Shown here piece after piece: positions 44,558 to 53,644 of a DNA stretch of 64,000 bases (its first letter is position 1; the number at the start of each line of letters is the position of its first letter). The notes under the pieces are model-generated. The model did no database searches. It was not told the origin of the DNA and worked only from the letters and a program-made list of their open reading frames with translations. The stretch is from NCBI GenBank assembly GCA_031548545.1, contig JAVBQY010000003.1:25574-89573 (forward strand), written 5' to 3'. This DNA is from UBA932 sp031548545 (lineage in GTDB: Bacteria > Bacteroidota > Bacteroidia > Bacteroidales > UBA932). The position numbers and the translations under genes are program-made.

Positions 44558-45231
44558 TGCAAAACGAATTTAAGAAATACGCCGTAAAGCATGCAGGCAT
44601 CAGCAGCCTGAGCCTGCACCGCTATAACTCAATGTATGCCGGATATATCAATCCTACCATCATTGAAGAACGCCAGTTAAACGTGGCTTCTATGGACGTA
44701 TTTTCCCGCCTGATGATGGACCGCATTATCTTCCTGGGTGTTCCCATTAACGATGATGTCGCCAATATCATCCAGGCGCAATTGCTCTTCCTGGAATCTA
44801 CCGACTCAACCAAAGACATACAGCTCTACCTGAATACCCCCGGCGGCTCCGTGTCGGCCGGACTGGGCATTTATGATACCATGCAACTGGTCTCCTCCAA
44901 GGTTGCGACCATCTGTACCGGCATGGCCGCCTCCATGGGCGCCATCCTGCTCACAGCCGGCAGCACCGGCCGCCGCTCGGCCCTCCCCCACTCGCGGGTG
45001 ATGATTCACCAACCGATGGGTGGCGCCGAAGGACAGGCCTCCGATATTGAAATCACGGCACGTGAAATCATGAAGCTCAAACGGGAGTTGTATGAAATCA
45101 TTGCCCATCATTCCGGAAAGCCCTACGAGCAAATAGAAAAAGATGCTGATCGTGACCATTGGATGACCTCGCAAGAGGCCCTGGCATATGGTATGATTGA
45201 TGAAATCCTGGTAAAAATGAAAAGCGTATAA
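44557..45231 (+). CDS. clpP: ATP-dependent Clp protease proteolytic subunit
   Basis: A serine protease that forms the tetradecameric chamber used with ClpX. It has 224 aa with an N-terminal propeptide-like extension. The catalytic triad is Ser126 (GMAASMGAIL), His151 (VMIHQPMGG) and Asp200 (DADRDHWM), in the same spacing as E. coli ClpP. Its ATG overlaps the tig stop by one base and clpX begins 9 bp after its stop, so all three proteins come from one transcript. Confidence 0.97.
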   Translation: MQNEFKKYAVKHAGISSLSLHRYNSMYAGYINPTIIEERQLNVASMDVFSRLMMDRIIFLGVPINDDVANIIQAQLLFLESTDSTKDIQLYLNTPGGSVSAGLGIYDTMQLVSSKVATICTGMAASMGAILLTAGSTGRRSALPHSRVMIHQPMGGAEGQASDIEITAREIMKLKRELYEIIAHHSGKPYEQIEKDADRDHWMTSQEALAYGMIDEILVKMKSV

Positions 45232-45240
45232 ACGCAACTA

Positions 45241-46479
45241 ATGGCAAAGAAAGAATCCAACACTACGCATTCCTGCAGTTTCTGCGGCCGGCCGGCCCAT
45301 GAGGTGCCTTTATTGATTGACGGGCCACAAGCCTCCATCTGCAGTGATTGCGCCAAGAGCGCAGACCATATCGCCCAAGACATGTTACATGAACGGCAGC
45401 AAGCGCAGGAAGAAACCATCTCTCTGCTGAAACCGCAGGAAATTACCGCTTTCCTCGACCAGTATGTCATCGGGCAGAACGACGCTAAAAAATACCTTTC
45501 CGTAGCCGTATACAACCACTACAAGCGCATTAACCAGGCCAAGCGCGAAGAAGTAGACCTTGAAAAATCCAACATCCTGCTGGTAGGCGCCACCGGCACG
45601 GGCAAAACCCTGCTGGCCCGCACGATCGCCCGGATGCTGCACGTTCCATTCGCCATTGTCGACGCCACCGTACTCACCGAGGCCGGTTATGTAGGCGAAG
45701 ATGTGGAAAGCATACTGACCCGGCTGCTGCAAAGCGCCGACTACAATGTAGCCAAGGCCCAGAAAGGAATTGTATTCATTGACGAAATAGACAAGATTGC
45801 CCGCAAGGGCGATAACCCCTCCATCACCCGTGATGTGAGCGGAGAGGGCGTGCAACAGGGCCTCCTGAAATTATTGGAAGGCTCCGTGGTCAACGTACCG
45901 CCCCAGGGCGGGCGCAAGCACCCCGACCAGAAAATGATTGCCGTTGACACCAAGGACATCCTGTTCATTTGCGGCGGCGCCTTTGAAGGCATAGAGCGCA
46001 AAATAGCCAACCGCCTCAACACGCAGGTTATCGGCTACGGTTCTATCCAAAAGACAGCTCATATTGACAAAAACAGCCTGCTCCAATACATTGCTCCGGC
46101 AGACTTAAGGAGTTACGGCCTGATTCCTGAAATCATAGGCCGCCTGCCCATCCTGACCTACCTGCAGCCGCTTGACCATAAGGCCCTGCGCAGTATCCTC
46201 ACGGAGCCCAAAAACGCCATTATCAAACAATATATCCAACTGTTCAAGATGGACAATATCAAGTTGAGTTTTGACGAGGAGGTGCTTGATTTCATCGTTG
46301 ACAAGGCGGTAGAGTTCAAACTTGGGGCGCGCGGGTTGCGCTCCATCTGTGAGGCCATTATGATTGATGCCATGTACGAACTGCCGTCCAGTAACCGCAA
46401 AACCCTGCATGTGACCAAAAAATATGCGGAAGAACGGTTCAACCGCACCCCCGCTATCAACTCATTGGCGCACGCCTAA
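45241..46479 (+). CDS. clpX: ATP-dependent Clp protease ATP-binding subunit ClpX
   Basis: An AAA+ unfoldase that feeds tagged proteins to ClpP. The protein is 412 aa. The N-terminal zinc-binding domain has Cys12, Cys15, Cys34 and Cys37. The Walker A motif GATGTGKT is at 116-123, Walker B is IVFIDEIDKI, the pore loop is GYVGEDVES, and sensor/arginine motifs (GGAFEGIERKIANR, LGARGLRSICEAI) are present. Length and order match the family. It is the last gene of the operon, 2 bp from the convergent OstA-like gene. Confidence 0.98.
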   Translation: MAKKESNTTHSCSFCGRPAHEVPLLIDGPQASICSDCAKSADHIAQDMLHERQQAQEETISLLKPQEITAFLDQYVIGQNDAKKYLSVAVYNHYKRINQAKREEVDLEKSNILLVGATGTGKTLLARTIARMLHVPFAIVDATVLTEAGYVGEDVESILTRLLQSADYNVAKAQKGIVFIDEIDKIARKGDNPSITRDVSGEGVQQGLLKLLEGSVVNVPPQGGRKHPDQKMIAVDTKDILFICGGAFEGIERKIANRLNTQVIGYGSIQKTAHIDKNSLLQYIAPADLRSYGLIPEIIGRLPILTYLQPLDHKALRSILTEPKNAIIKQYIQLFKMDNIKLSFDEEVLDFIVDKAVEFKLGARGLRSICEAIMIDAMYELPSSNRKTLHVTKKYAEERFNRTPAINSLAHA

Positions 46480-46481
46480 GC

Positions 46482-48359
46482 TTATTTCAGCCCATCTATC
46501 TTTTTGGTGATCGGGAAACCCGGCTTTACAATTTCCGCCACGGCTTTCCTGCGTGAGTCTTTCAGCAGGCGGTCACACACATCATAACGACTTTGCGGCC
46601 GCTGGGCCTCGCGCCAATTGAAGCCTTTGAGGCGCTGCTTTTCCCTGCTTACCAGGCCTAAGGGATGGACATCAATCACCGGCTTATCAATATATTTCAC
46701 GCGGGATATCTTGCGCTCCTTCACATCGACCTGCATATTGGTGCTTTCCCCCAGGTTGATACTGGTAATCACACTGTCTTCCACCATATAAAATACGGAC
46801 TGTACATTCGACAGCACATCAAGCAGATACATCTCATTATTACGGAAGTAAGCATACATATCACGGCCCTTCACCTGATTGTAGTGGGCGGTATCTTCCT
46901 GAGCAGCAATAAAAGCCGAACCCAGGAATTCCACCTTATCAAGCTGCTGGCGCTCGGTCACAAAACGGATCAGCTCCGAGCTGACCTGATTGTTGCCATT
47001 CCACAGCACCGGCCGGTAAAACATTTCACCGATAGAGTCATTCACGAAATACACCAGCGAATCACAGGCGCCCTGTCCGTCGCTTCTGAAAAAGCGCACA
47101 TTGCGGTAGCCATACATGTACCTGAATACGGAATCAATCTTCGGAGGAAGCGTATCCGCCGCTGCCAGCAGGCTATCCGCAGGCAGGGGAAGGGTCCCCT
47201 CCTTCATTGTTACACCCGGATCCATGTCTGCCGCTTTGCCCGGATGTGGCTTCGGCACATAGGGTATCTTGGGTAAAATATCAGGAAGGCAACCGCTCAG
47301 CCGCGGCAATGCCGCCAGGGTCCACAGCGTATCCGGGAGTACATCCGTGGCGGCAACAGGCGCCAACGAATCTGCCGCCGCACTATCTTTAGCATAAAAC
47401 GCCGGATTTTTAAAGGCCACAAAATGCAGGGTATCCGCCCGTAAAAAGAGCGTATCACACTTTCCCTCCTTATCCATTTCATAATAAGCCACCGAAGGGT
47501 GGCGGGTCATCAGCACGTCCTGCACACTATCTACCAGATGCGCCTCATCGGCAAAAGAAAGCAACGAGCGCGTGGTATCCAGCAGCTGGATGTTCCCGTA
47601 AAGGTCACTCACCTGCAACCTGCGGTCGTAAAAAATACTATCCGCCCACATTTCCTGCTTGTCCGACATGACATAAGCATTTTTGGAAAAATGGAAATAA
47701 TCGCGTTTCCGCTCATACCTTCCGCCTTCGCAGGAAAGGTATCCGTCTTTATGCCAGATAGAAGTAGGGCCGAGGAAAATGGCCGTTTCCGTATTGGTAT
47801 AATAGTGTAACGAGTCGGAATAAATTTCATATTCCTTATTCCGCATTTCTACCGCGCCCTCAAAACGCGCCAGCTTCTGTCCGGAATAATAATAGCCCTT
47901 ATCGCTCTCCAGCACATTATCCTTGTTGGCCAGCGTACCTCCGCCATAGAAATAGCCCACATTCTGTTTGGTATTGAAGTCAAGGTTAAAGGTCCGTAAA
48001 ACCGCAGCGCTGTCGACCAGTCGCACGATCTTGCCCCTCACCTCTCCGATGCTGGTATTGCCGTCATAATGCAAGGTTTCCCCGTAAAGGCGGGTACCCT
48101 TCTGTACAATCACAATGTGACCGAAGGCGTCAAAATGATTGCCCGGATGAAGGTAAGCGCTGTCGCAACTCATAACGGCTTCGTTATGCGAGAGCTGTAC
48201 GTTGCCTATCAGCCGGTTTACCGTTTTCCCTTCTATCGTGGCGCTACGTATAAACTCCGCATGCATGATATACACCTCCTTACGATTGGAGGTGCTATCC
48301 TGCGCCTGCAGGGGCATACAAGCGGCCAGGCTAACGAGCAAACAAAGAAAACGGTTCAT
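46482..48359 (-). CDS. OstA/LptA-like outer membrane biogenesis protein
   Basis: A 625-aa exported protein with a signal peptide ending PLQAQ. Residues about 25-330 are repeated beta-segments of the OstA (LptA/LptD N-terminal) type, with GNVQLSHNEAVMSCDSAYLHP and SDKGYYYSGQKLARFEGAVE. LptA-type proteins bridge LPS across the periplasm. A Pro-rich linker follows near 370-400 and then a further OstA-like segment. In Bacteroidales this gene is commonly found after surA, as here (5 bp apart). The envelope operon suggests LPS transport, but a direct role is inferred. Confidence 0.83.
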   Translation of the reverse strand: MNRFLCLLVSLAACMPLQAQDSTSNRKEVYIMHAEFIRSATIEGKTVNRLIGNVQLSHNEAVMSCDSAYLHPGNHFDAFGHIVIVQKGTRLYGETLHYDGNTSIGEVRGKIVRLVDSAAVLRTFNLDFNTKQNVGYFYGGGTLANKDNVLESDKGYYYSGQKLARFEGAVEMRNKEYEIYSDSLHYYTNTETAIFLGPTSIWHKDGYLSCEGGRYERKRDYFHFSKNAYVMSDKQEMWADSIFYDRRLQVSDLYGNIQLLDTTRSLLSFADEAHLVDSVQDVLMTRHPSVAYYEMDKEGKCDTLFLRADTLHFVAFKNPAFYAKDSAAADSLAPVAATDVLPDTLWTLAALPRLSGCLPDILPKIPYVPKPHPGKAADMDPGVTMKEGTLPLPADSLLAAADTLPPKIDSVFRYMYGYRNVRFFRSDGQGACDSLVYFVNDSIGEMFYRPVLWNGNNQVSSELIRFVTERQQLDKVEFLGSAFIAAQEDTAHYNQVKGRDMYAYFRNNEMYLLDVLSNVQSVFYMVEDSVITSINLGESTNMQVDVKERKISRVKYIDKPVIDVHPLGLVSREKQRLKGFNWREAQRPQSRYDVCDRLLKDSRRKAVAEIVKPGFPITKKIDGLK

Positions 48360-48364
48360 TGTAT

Positions 48365-49711
48365 TTATTTGATCCAGCCCTTATACTTGAAGTCGCAATT
48401 ACCGTACATCGGATCTATACGAACATAGGTATAGGCCTGTTTCCGGGCTATCCAATCTTCGAAATTAGCCGACTGCCGTTCCTGTTTGGTCATGCTCTGA
48501 ATGATGTTGTAGTCATCTTCCAGATTGGCCGTATGTGAAGGAATCAGGCTTTCCAATTTGATAATCTTGTACTGCGTATTGCCCTTGCGGTCGGCCGACT
48601 CAAAAGGCGCCGAAATTTCACCGGGCTTCATATTGCGGAGTACATTATAAGCGGCAGGGTCCAACTGGTCTTTCTCAAAGCGTGACGACATGCTTTGCTC
48701 ATTGACCACCAGCCCTCCGTTAAGGTTGGTTTTCACATCCTGCGAATAATACAGGGCCGCTTTGGAAAAGGTCAAACTATCCTTGCGCACCAGATCGGCA
48801 ATACTATCCAGCTTATTGAAAGAAACCTGCCGTTTTTCCGAATCATACTTAGGCTTAAGCAAGATATGACGGGCATTGAACATATCGTTTCCCTCTTTAT
48901 TGATCAGCTGGATAATATGGAAACCATATTCCGTTTCCACAATCTGCGATACCTGCCCCGGCTTCAAGGCCATAGCCGCATCGGCAAACTCAGGCAAAAA
49001 ATCCTGCGCCGCCATCAGGCCCAACTCTCCGCCACGCTTGGCCGAGCCCGGGTCTTCCGAATACAAGATGGCCAGGGTGGAAAATTTTTCACCGTTCAAT
49101 ATACGCTCACGCAATGAGAGCAGGCGCTCTTTAACTTCGAACTTGGCATCCACGGCCGGCGGATTGATCACGATCTGGCGGATGACATACTGGTCGGGAA
49201 TCACCGGCAGGCTGTCTTTCGGCGCACGCTTGTAGAAACGGTCCACATCTGCAGGGGAGACCGGCAGGTCCTTCATCAGTTTCTGCTGCATGAGTTGGGT
49301 CAGGATTTGCTCGCGGACCTGCTCCCGCATGTCCTGCCGCAACTTGAACATCGGCTTTTTGAAGTATTCTTCGGTGGCTTTCTCACCGCCAAGTTGCGTC
49401 AGAAAATGACGTATCCGGCGTTCAATCTGTTCGTCCACCATACCTTCATCGGCCTTGAGGCTGTCTATACGGGCCTGCGCCAGCAACAATTTCTGCAACA
49501 AGAGGTTTTCAAACACCTCACACTTGATATTCTTGTCGGAGACCACTCCTTGTATACGCATCATCATCACTTCCGCTTCTACATCGGAATAAAGAATCAT
49601 CTCACGGCCAACCACTGCCATGACCTTATCGATCAAGCCGTCCTGCGCAGCCAGCGGAAACGAAGTACACAAGAAAACGACAGCTATTAATAGTTTAGGG
49701 AAACCTTTCAT
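48365..49711 (-). CDS. surA: SurA-like periplasmic chaperone/peptidyl-prolyl isomerase
   Basis: A periplasmic foldase for outer membrane proteins, 448 aa. It has a signal peptide ending PLAAQ, an N-terminal SurA-type helical domain, then two parvulin-like domains, the first with AILYSEDPGSAKRGGELGLM and PGQVSQIVETEYGFHIIQL, the second with NARHILLKP and QDVKTNLNGGLVV. It overlaps the upstream lipoprotein gene by 4 bp and precedes the OstA-like gene by 5 bp. It may assist the many barrels encoded in this window. Confidence 0.91.
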   Translation of the reverse strand: MKGFPKLLIAVVFLCTSFPLAAQDGLIDKVMAVVGREMILYSDVEAEVMMMRIQGVVSDKNIKCEVFENLLLQKLLLAQARIDSLKADEGMVDEQIERRIRHFLTQLGGEKATEEYFKKPMFKLRQDMREQVREQILTQLMQQKLMKDLPVSPADVDRFYKRAPKDSLPVIPDQYVIRQIVINPPAVDAKFEVKERLLSLRERILNGEKFSTLAILYSEDPGSAKRGGELGLMAAQDFLPEFADAAMALKPGQVSQIVETEYGFHIIQLINKEGNDMFNARHILLKPKYDSEKRQVSFNKLDSIADLVRKDSLTFSKAALYYSQDVKTNLNGGLVVNEQSMSSRFEKDQLDPAAYNVLRNMKPGEISAPFESADRKGNTQYKIIKLESLIPSHTANLEDDYNIIQSMTKQERQSANFEDWIARKQAYTYVRIDPMYGNCDFKYKGWIK

Positions 49712-50265
49712 TGAACATAAATTTTTAAACGTTGCTCATCCACCGCCTTTTTGTAGACAGTGTTCTCTATTTTATCCAACAACTCACGCCGCCGTTGACT
49801 CATAATTACAGGATAACAGGTTTCGCGAAGTTCCTCCAATGCCGGTTCCTGCAGATCGTGACGGCTGAAAGAGAGGGTGTCCTGTTTGTAAAAAGCCTGC
49901 AGATCATCCTCCGTAACCACTGTGTCCAGCTCTTTTTCAAGACAGAACTGTTCATAGCGGTACACCAGTAAGGAACGCCGGTAATCTTCCACCTCACGGC
50001 TCACATCCCGGGTTATTTTATCCAGTTGTTTCTCCGCTTCGGCAGCCATCAGTACTTTACGCACCCAGCCGTCCACATATTGTTTCAACAGGGCTACACT
50101 GTCTGCGGCCACAGTTCCGGAGGGCACCAGCCCCTTTACATCCGACAGGTGCAAAGTACACCCACCGGCCTCCGCCAGTATAGGGTCATGCTCTTGCCTC
50201 AGGTTGAAATAATCACAAGAGGCCAGGCACAACACGCCAAGCAGGTATAGGAATATACTCCTCAT
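49708..50265 (-). CDS. SurA-N-like lipoprotein
   Basis: A 185-aa lipoprotein (signal ending LASCD) made mostly of helices, with charged segments around WVRKVLMAAEAEKQLDKI and VEDYRRSLLVYRYEQF that resemble the N-terminal chaperone domain of SurA/PpiD proteins, but no parvulin domain. It lies between guaB and surA and overlaps each slightly, so it may work with SurA in outer membrane protein folding. The family name is not certain; the similarity is by pattern only. Confidence 0.75.
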   Translation of the reverse strand: MRSIFLYLLGVLCLASCDYFNLRQEHDPILAEAGGCTLHLSDVKGLVPSGTVAADSVALLKQYVDGWVRKVLMAAEAEKQLDKITRDVSREVEDYRRSLLVYRYEQFCLEKELDTVVTEDDLQAFYKQDTLSFSRHDLQEPALEELRETCYPVIMSQRRRELLDKIENTVYKKAVDEQRLKIYVQ

Positions 50266-51734
50266 TAACGGCTATAGTTAGGAGCCTCACGTGTAATAGT
50301 CACATCATGCGGATGGCCTTCGATAACACCGGCCGCGGTAACCCGGATAAAGCCCGCCTTCTTCAGGGCGGCAATATCGGCGGCGCCGCAGTAGCCCATA
50401 CCGGCGCGCAAACCACCGATCAGCTGGTAAAACACCTCCGACAGGTTGCCTTTATAAGGCACCTGCGCTACAATGCCTTCGGGCACTAATTTTTTCACAT
50501 CCTCTTCCACATCCTGGAAGTAACGGTCCTTGGAGCCGTTTTGCATGGCTTCCAACGAACCCATACCACGGTAGGATTTAAATTTACGGCCGTTCAGGAT
50601 GATGGTTTCACCGGGCGATTCTTCCACACCGGCAAATAAAGAGCCGGCCATCACCGTATCGGCGCCGGCTGCAATAGCTTTTACCAGGTCGCCGGAATAA
50701 CGGATACCGCCGTCGGCAATCACCGGCACGCCGGAACCCTGGAGCGCTTTGGCCACATCATAAATGGCCGTTAATTGCGGGACACCCACACCGGCCACCA
50801 CACGGGTGGTACAGATAGAGCCGGGGCCTATACCCACTTTCACCGCATCTGCGCCATTATCCACCAAAAGTTTGGCTGCGGCAGCCGTAGCAATATTGCC
50901 CACCACCACTTCCAGCTGAGGGAAGGCTTTCTTCACCTCTTTCAACATACCCACCACAAACATAGAGTGTCCGTGGGCCGTATCAATCACCACCGCATCC
51001 ACGCCGACCTTTACCAGCGCATCTATCTGCCCCATGGTACGGGCGTTCACCCCTACCCCGGCAGCCACACGCAAACGGCCTTTATCATCCTTGCTGGACT
51101 GGGGATTGTCTTTAATCTTGGTAATATCTTTGAAAGTTAACAAACCGACCAGCTTTCCGGCCGCATCAACCACCGGTAACTTTTCGATCTTATGCTTACG
51201 CAACAAGTCCGTAGCCTGTTGTAAATCGGTACCCTGAGGCGCCGTAATCAGGTTTTGAGACGTCATGATCCCCGCAATAGGCGTAGACATTACATCCTGG
51301 AAGCGCAAATCGCGATTGGTCACTATACCCTGCAAACGCATATTTTCGTCGACTACGGGAATACCGCCGATCTTGTTTTCGGCCATCATACGCAGGGCCT
51401 CTCCAACAGTAGCATCTTTATGGATGGTAACCGGATCAAAAATCATCCCGTTCTCAGCGCGTTTCACCCTACGCACCTGCTCGACCTGTTGCTCAACAGG
51501 CATATTTTTATGAATCACCCCTATACCACCTTCGCGGGCCATGGCAATAGCCATAGCCGCCTCGGTCACGGTATCCATAGCAGCGGATACGATGGGGGCG
51601 TTCAATCTGATGTTACGGGAAAACAGTGTTGCCACTTCCACCTCGCGGGGGAGAACTGCCGACTGCGCCGGCACGAGCAGAACGTCATCAAAAGTGATAC
51701 CTTCCTGCAGTACTCTATCGTTTAAAAATGACAT
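50265..51734 (-). CDS. guaB: IMP dehydrogenase
   Basis: The rate-limiting enzyme of GMP synthesis, oxidising IMP to XMP with NAD+. The 489-aa protein has the barrel core interrupted by two CBS domains (about 95-210), the catalytic loop GIGPGSICTTR with Cys308, ADGGIRYSGD for phosphate binding, and the flap region with GYCGAADIAALK. It heads the run guaB - lipoprotein - surA - OstA-like, overlapping the next gene by one base. A -7 box TATCTTTG lies 20 bp upstream. Confidence 0.97.
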   Translation of the reverse strand: MSFLNDRVLQEGITFDDVLLVPAQSAVLPREVEVATLFSRNIRLNAPIVSAAMDTVTEAAMAIAMAREGGIGVIHKNMPVEQQVEQVRRVKRAENGMIFDPVTIHKDATVGEALRMMAENKIGGIPVVDENMRLQGIVTNRDLRFQDVMSTPIAGIMTSQNLITAPQGTDLQQATDLLRKHKIEKLPVVDAAGKLVGLLTFKDITKIKDNPQSSKDDKGRLRVAAGVGVNARTMGQIDALVKVGVDAVVIDTAHGHSMFVVGMLKEVKKAFPQLEVVVGNIATAAAAKLLVDNGADAVKVGIGPGSICTTRVVAGVGVPQLTAIYDVAKALQGSGVPVIADGGIRYSGDLVKAIAAGADTVMAGSLFAGVEESPGETIILNGRKFKSYRGMGSLEAMQNGSKDRYFQDVEEDVKKLVPEGIVAQVPYKGNLSEVFYQLIGGLRAGMGYCGAADIAALKKAGFIRVTAAGVIEGHPHDVTITREAPNYSR

Positions 51735-51754
51735 AATCGTTATATTTTAATCTA

Positions 51755-51762
51755 CAAAGATA
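51755..51762 (-). promoter_or_regulatory. -7 box of the guaB-surA operon
   Basis: TATCTTTG on the minus strand, 20 bp before the ATG. The -33 region lies in a TAATGAATAATGAAT simple repeat and has no TTTG. Confidence 0.5.
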
Positions 51763-51815
51763 GAAAAAAATAATGAATAATGAATAGTATAGTTGAGTAT
51801 GCGGGCGGTCAGCTT

Positions 51816-52760
51816 TTAGCGTACGGCCATCCAGTGTTTTCCCTGACAGGTATCACGGTCTATAAGGCGCTGGCTGAGCAGGCGGAGAAGTTCCGTATTG
51901 CGGAGACGGCCCCAGGGCGTAGCGCTCACAAAGCGCGGAGGCACTTCATTGATAAAACGCTCAATATAAATATCCGGAGACAAACGTTCCAGAAAATCAA
52001 CAAAAAAATCAAGGTAATCGTCCAGTGTAAAGACCACAAAATCTTCCGGCTTTTCAGCAAATTCGGTCTCCATGGCCGTACCCCGGATCAATTGCAGTTG
52101 ATGAAACTTCACACAGGTCAGCGGCAATTCCGAAATCATGCCGGCCATGGCCAGCATATCGGCGCGGCTTTCACCGGGCAATCCGAAAATGAAATGGGCG
52201 CCGGTGGTAATCCCCCGGGCCGCCGTTTCACGAATGGCCCACTGCGCCCCAGCATAGTCATGCCCACGGTTAATCCGCTGCAGGGTACGGTCATAGCATG
52301 ACTCCACCCCGTACTCTATCTGCACAAAATATTGCTGTGCCAGTTCCGCAAAATAATCCAATTTTTCCGGATCGACACAGTCCGGGCGCGTACCCACTAC
52401 AATACCCTCCACCTGCGGATGCGCCAAGGCCTCCCCATATACCTGTTTTAAGACGGGCAGTGGCGCATAGGTATTAGAAAAAGATTGAAAATAAGCCAAA
52501 TAACGTCGCGCCCGCGGATAGCGTACCGCATGAAACGGAATACCCTCTTCTATTTGTTGGGTAATTGTTTTACCAGGCGTGCAATAGGAAGGGGTAAAAG
52601 CCTCATTGTTACAATAAGTACAACCTCCCGTAGACAGTGAGCCATCACGATTGGGGCAGGTAAAGCCCGCATTGATGGCCAGTTTCTGCATCCTTTCTCC
52701 GAAAAGTTGCTTGAAATAGCCCACATAGGCGTTAAAACGCAAGGCTTGCCCGGTTGTCAT
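51816..52760 (-). CDS. Radical SAM protein of the YhcC family (TIGR01212)
   Basis: A 314-aa radical SAM protein. The cluster cysteines lie in CPNRDGSLSTGGCTYC, with the long spacing typical of this family and its Elp3-like relatives, followed by TRPDCVD, YGVESCYDRTL and FGLPGE. E. coli YhcC is of unknown function. It is preceded directly (0 bp) by the YhcH-family gene. The C-terminal part ends near MAVR and there is no extra domain. Confidence 0.88.
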   Translation of the reverse strand: MTTGQALRFNAYVGYFKQLFGERMQKLAINAGFTCPNRDGSLSTGGCTYCNNEAFTPSYCTPGKTITQQIEEGIPFHAVRYPRARRYLAYFQSFSNTYAPLPVLKQVYGEALAHPQVEGIVVGTRPDCVDPEKLDYFAELAQQYFVQIEYGVESCYDRTLQRINRGHDYAGAQWAIRETAARGITTGAHFIFGLPGESRADMLAMAGMISELPLTCVKFHQLQLIRGTAMETEFAEKPEDFVVFTLDDYLDFFVDFLERLSPDIYIERFINEVPPRFVSATPWGRLRNTELLRLLSQRLIDRDTCQGKHWMAVR

Positions 52761-53207
52761 TTAGATTTTTACCTTAACCACAATCTTGCGGATGAGGCCC
52801 TCTCCTATCATCGGCGCATGGGCGTCATGGGGGAAGAAAATAGCCATATTACCGGGTTCCAGGGTAAAATACACTTCCGGTTCCTCTTTGTAAAAGGCGA
52901 TGTCTTTTTCCGCATTGTAAGGCGTATGCACTTCTTCGCAAAAGCGGCGGTCCAGGTAACCCATGGCTTCCTGCCCTTTCACGAGAATCTGAATATCAAT
53001 ATAAGCGTCATGCACTTCCAGCTTGGCATCCTCAGCATCCTTACCCGGCTTTTCGGTAACCAATGCATAGACATTATTGCCATCGATTTCATGGCGGCCT
53101 TCGGCCAGGTCTTCCAACTCTTGTTGGCGAAGGAATTTGAATGCTTTTTCAAATCCGGGGTTAATGGAATAATAACGTTCCAGTCCGGGGAATGAGTCGA
53201 TGATCAT
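52761..53207 (-). CDS. YhcH/YjgK/YiaL (DUF386) family protein
   Basis: A 148-aa single-domain cupin-like protein of the family typified by YhcH and EbgC, thought to act on sugars or sugar acids such as sialic acid derivatives. Visible motifs are the central HDAYIDIQILVKGQEAMGYLD segment and the metal-site-like stretch AIFFPHDAHAPMIG near the C-terminus, with KIVVKVKI closing the fold. It is immediately upstream of the radical SAM gene. A -7 box TACCTTTG lies 32 bp before the ATG. The substrate is not known. Confidence 0.9.
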   Translation of the reverse strand: MIIDSFPGLERYYSINPGFEKAFKFLRQQELEDLAEGRHEIDGNNVYALVTEKPGKDAEDAKLEVHDAYIDIQILVKGQEAMGYLDRRFCEEVHTPYNAEKDIAFYKEEPEVYFTLEPGNMAIFFPHDAHAPMIGEGLIRKIVVKVKI

Positions 53208-53239
53208 ATACGATAAGTATTAAATAAATTATTGAGCGG

Positions 53240-53247
53240 CAAAGGTA
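53240..53247 (-). promoter_or_regulatory. -7 box of the YhcH-family gene
   Basis: TACCTTTG on the minus strand, 32 bp before the ATG. No good -33 box. Confidence 0.45.
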
Positions 53248-53289
53248 CAATATTTTTATACTTGTTACTCATTACTCATTAATTTTTTG

Positions 53290-53297
53290 TATATTTG
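53290..53297 (+). promoter_or_regulatory. -7 box of the 91-aa protein gene
   Basis: TATATTTG, 26 bp before the ATG at 53324. No clear TTTG at the expected distance. Confidence 0.5.
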
Positions 53298-53323
53298 CGT
53301 TTTAATTTCAAAAACGAAATAGT

Positions 53324-53599
53324 ATGGCAAGTATCCGTAACATCAAGAAAGACATTGTTTACCTGACAAACGAAGTAGTGCTCGACGCCTGCATCTTCAT
53401 AAACCTGTATCCTCAAAAGAAACAGGAAGAAGCCCTGGCTATCGCCAACAAGGCGCTCGACCTGCGCAATGACCTGCTTAAAAGGGCCAATCACCCCGAA
53501 GGCCAGCGCAAAGCCCACTACAAAGCCGTTTTCAACGACCTGTTAAAAGGTGTAGACGAGTCTTTCCGCCAGATCAGCGAACTGACTAAAGAAAAATAA
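53324..53599 (+). CDS. Small conserved helical protein, function unknown
   Basis: A 91-aa cytoplasmic protein without signal peptide, predicted as a helical bundle (ASIRNIKKDIVYLTNEVVLDACIF, then helices around EEALAIANKALDLRNDLLKRAN). It resembles short conserved Bacteroidales proteins of unknown function. It is monocistronic with its own -7 box and is closed by a strong hairpin. I do not recognise a function. Confidence 0.8.
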   Translation: MASIRNIKKDIVYLTNEVVLDACIFINLYPQKKQEEALAIANKALDLRNDLLKRANHPEGQRKAHYKAVFNDLLKGVDESFRQISELTKEK

Positions 53600-53604
53600 G
53601 ACGC

Positions 53605-53626
53605 GGCGCCCGCGGGCGCCTCTTTC
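53605..53626. terminator. Terminator between the 91-aa protein gene and fabD
   Basis: Perfect palindrome GGCGCCCGCGGGCGCC (53605-53620) followed by TCTTTC. It serves the convergent pair. Confidence 0.7.
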
Positions 53627-53644
53627 ATTTACAAAGCTGTTGCC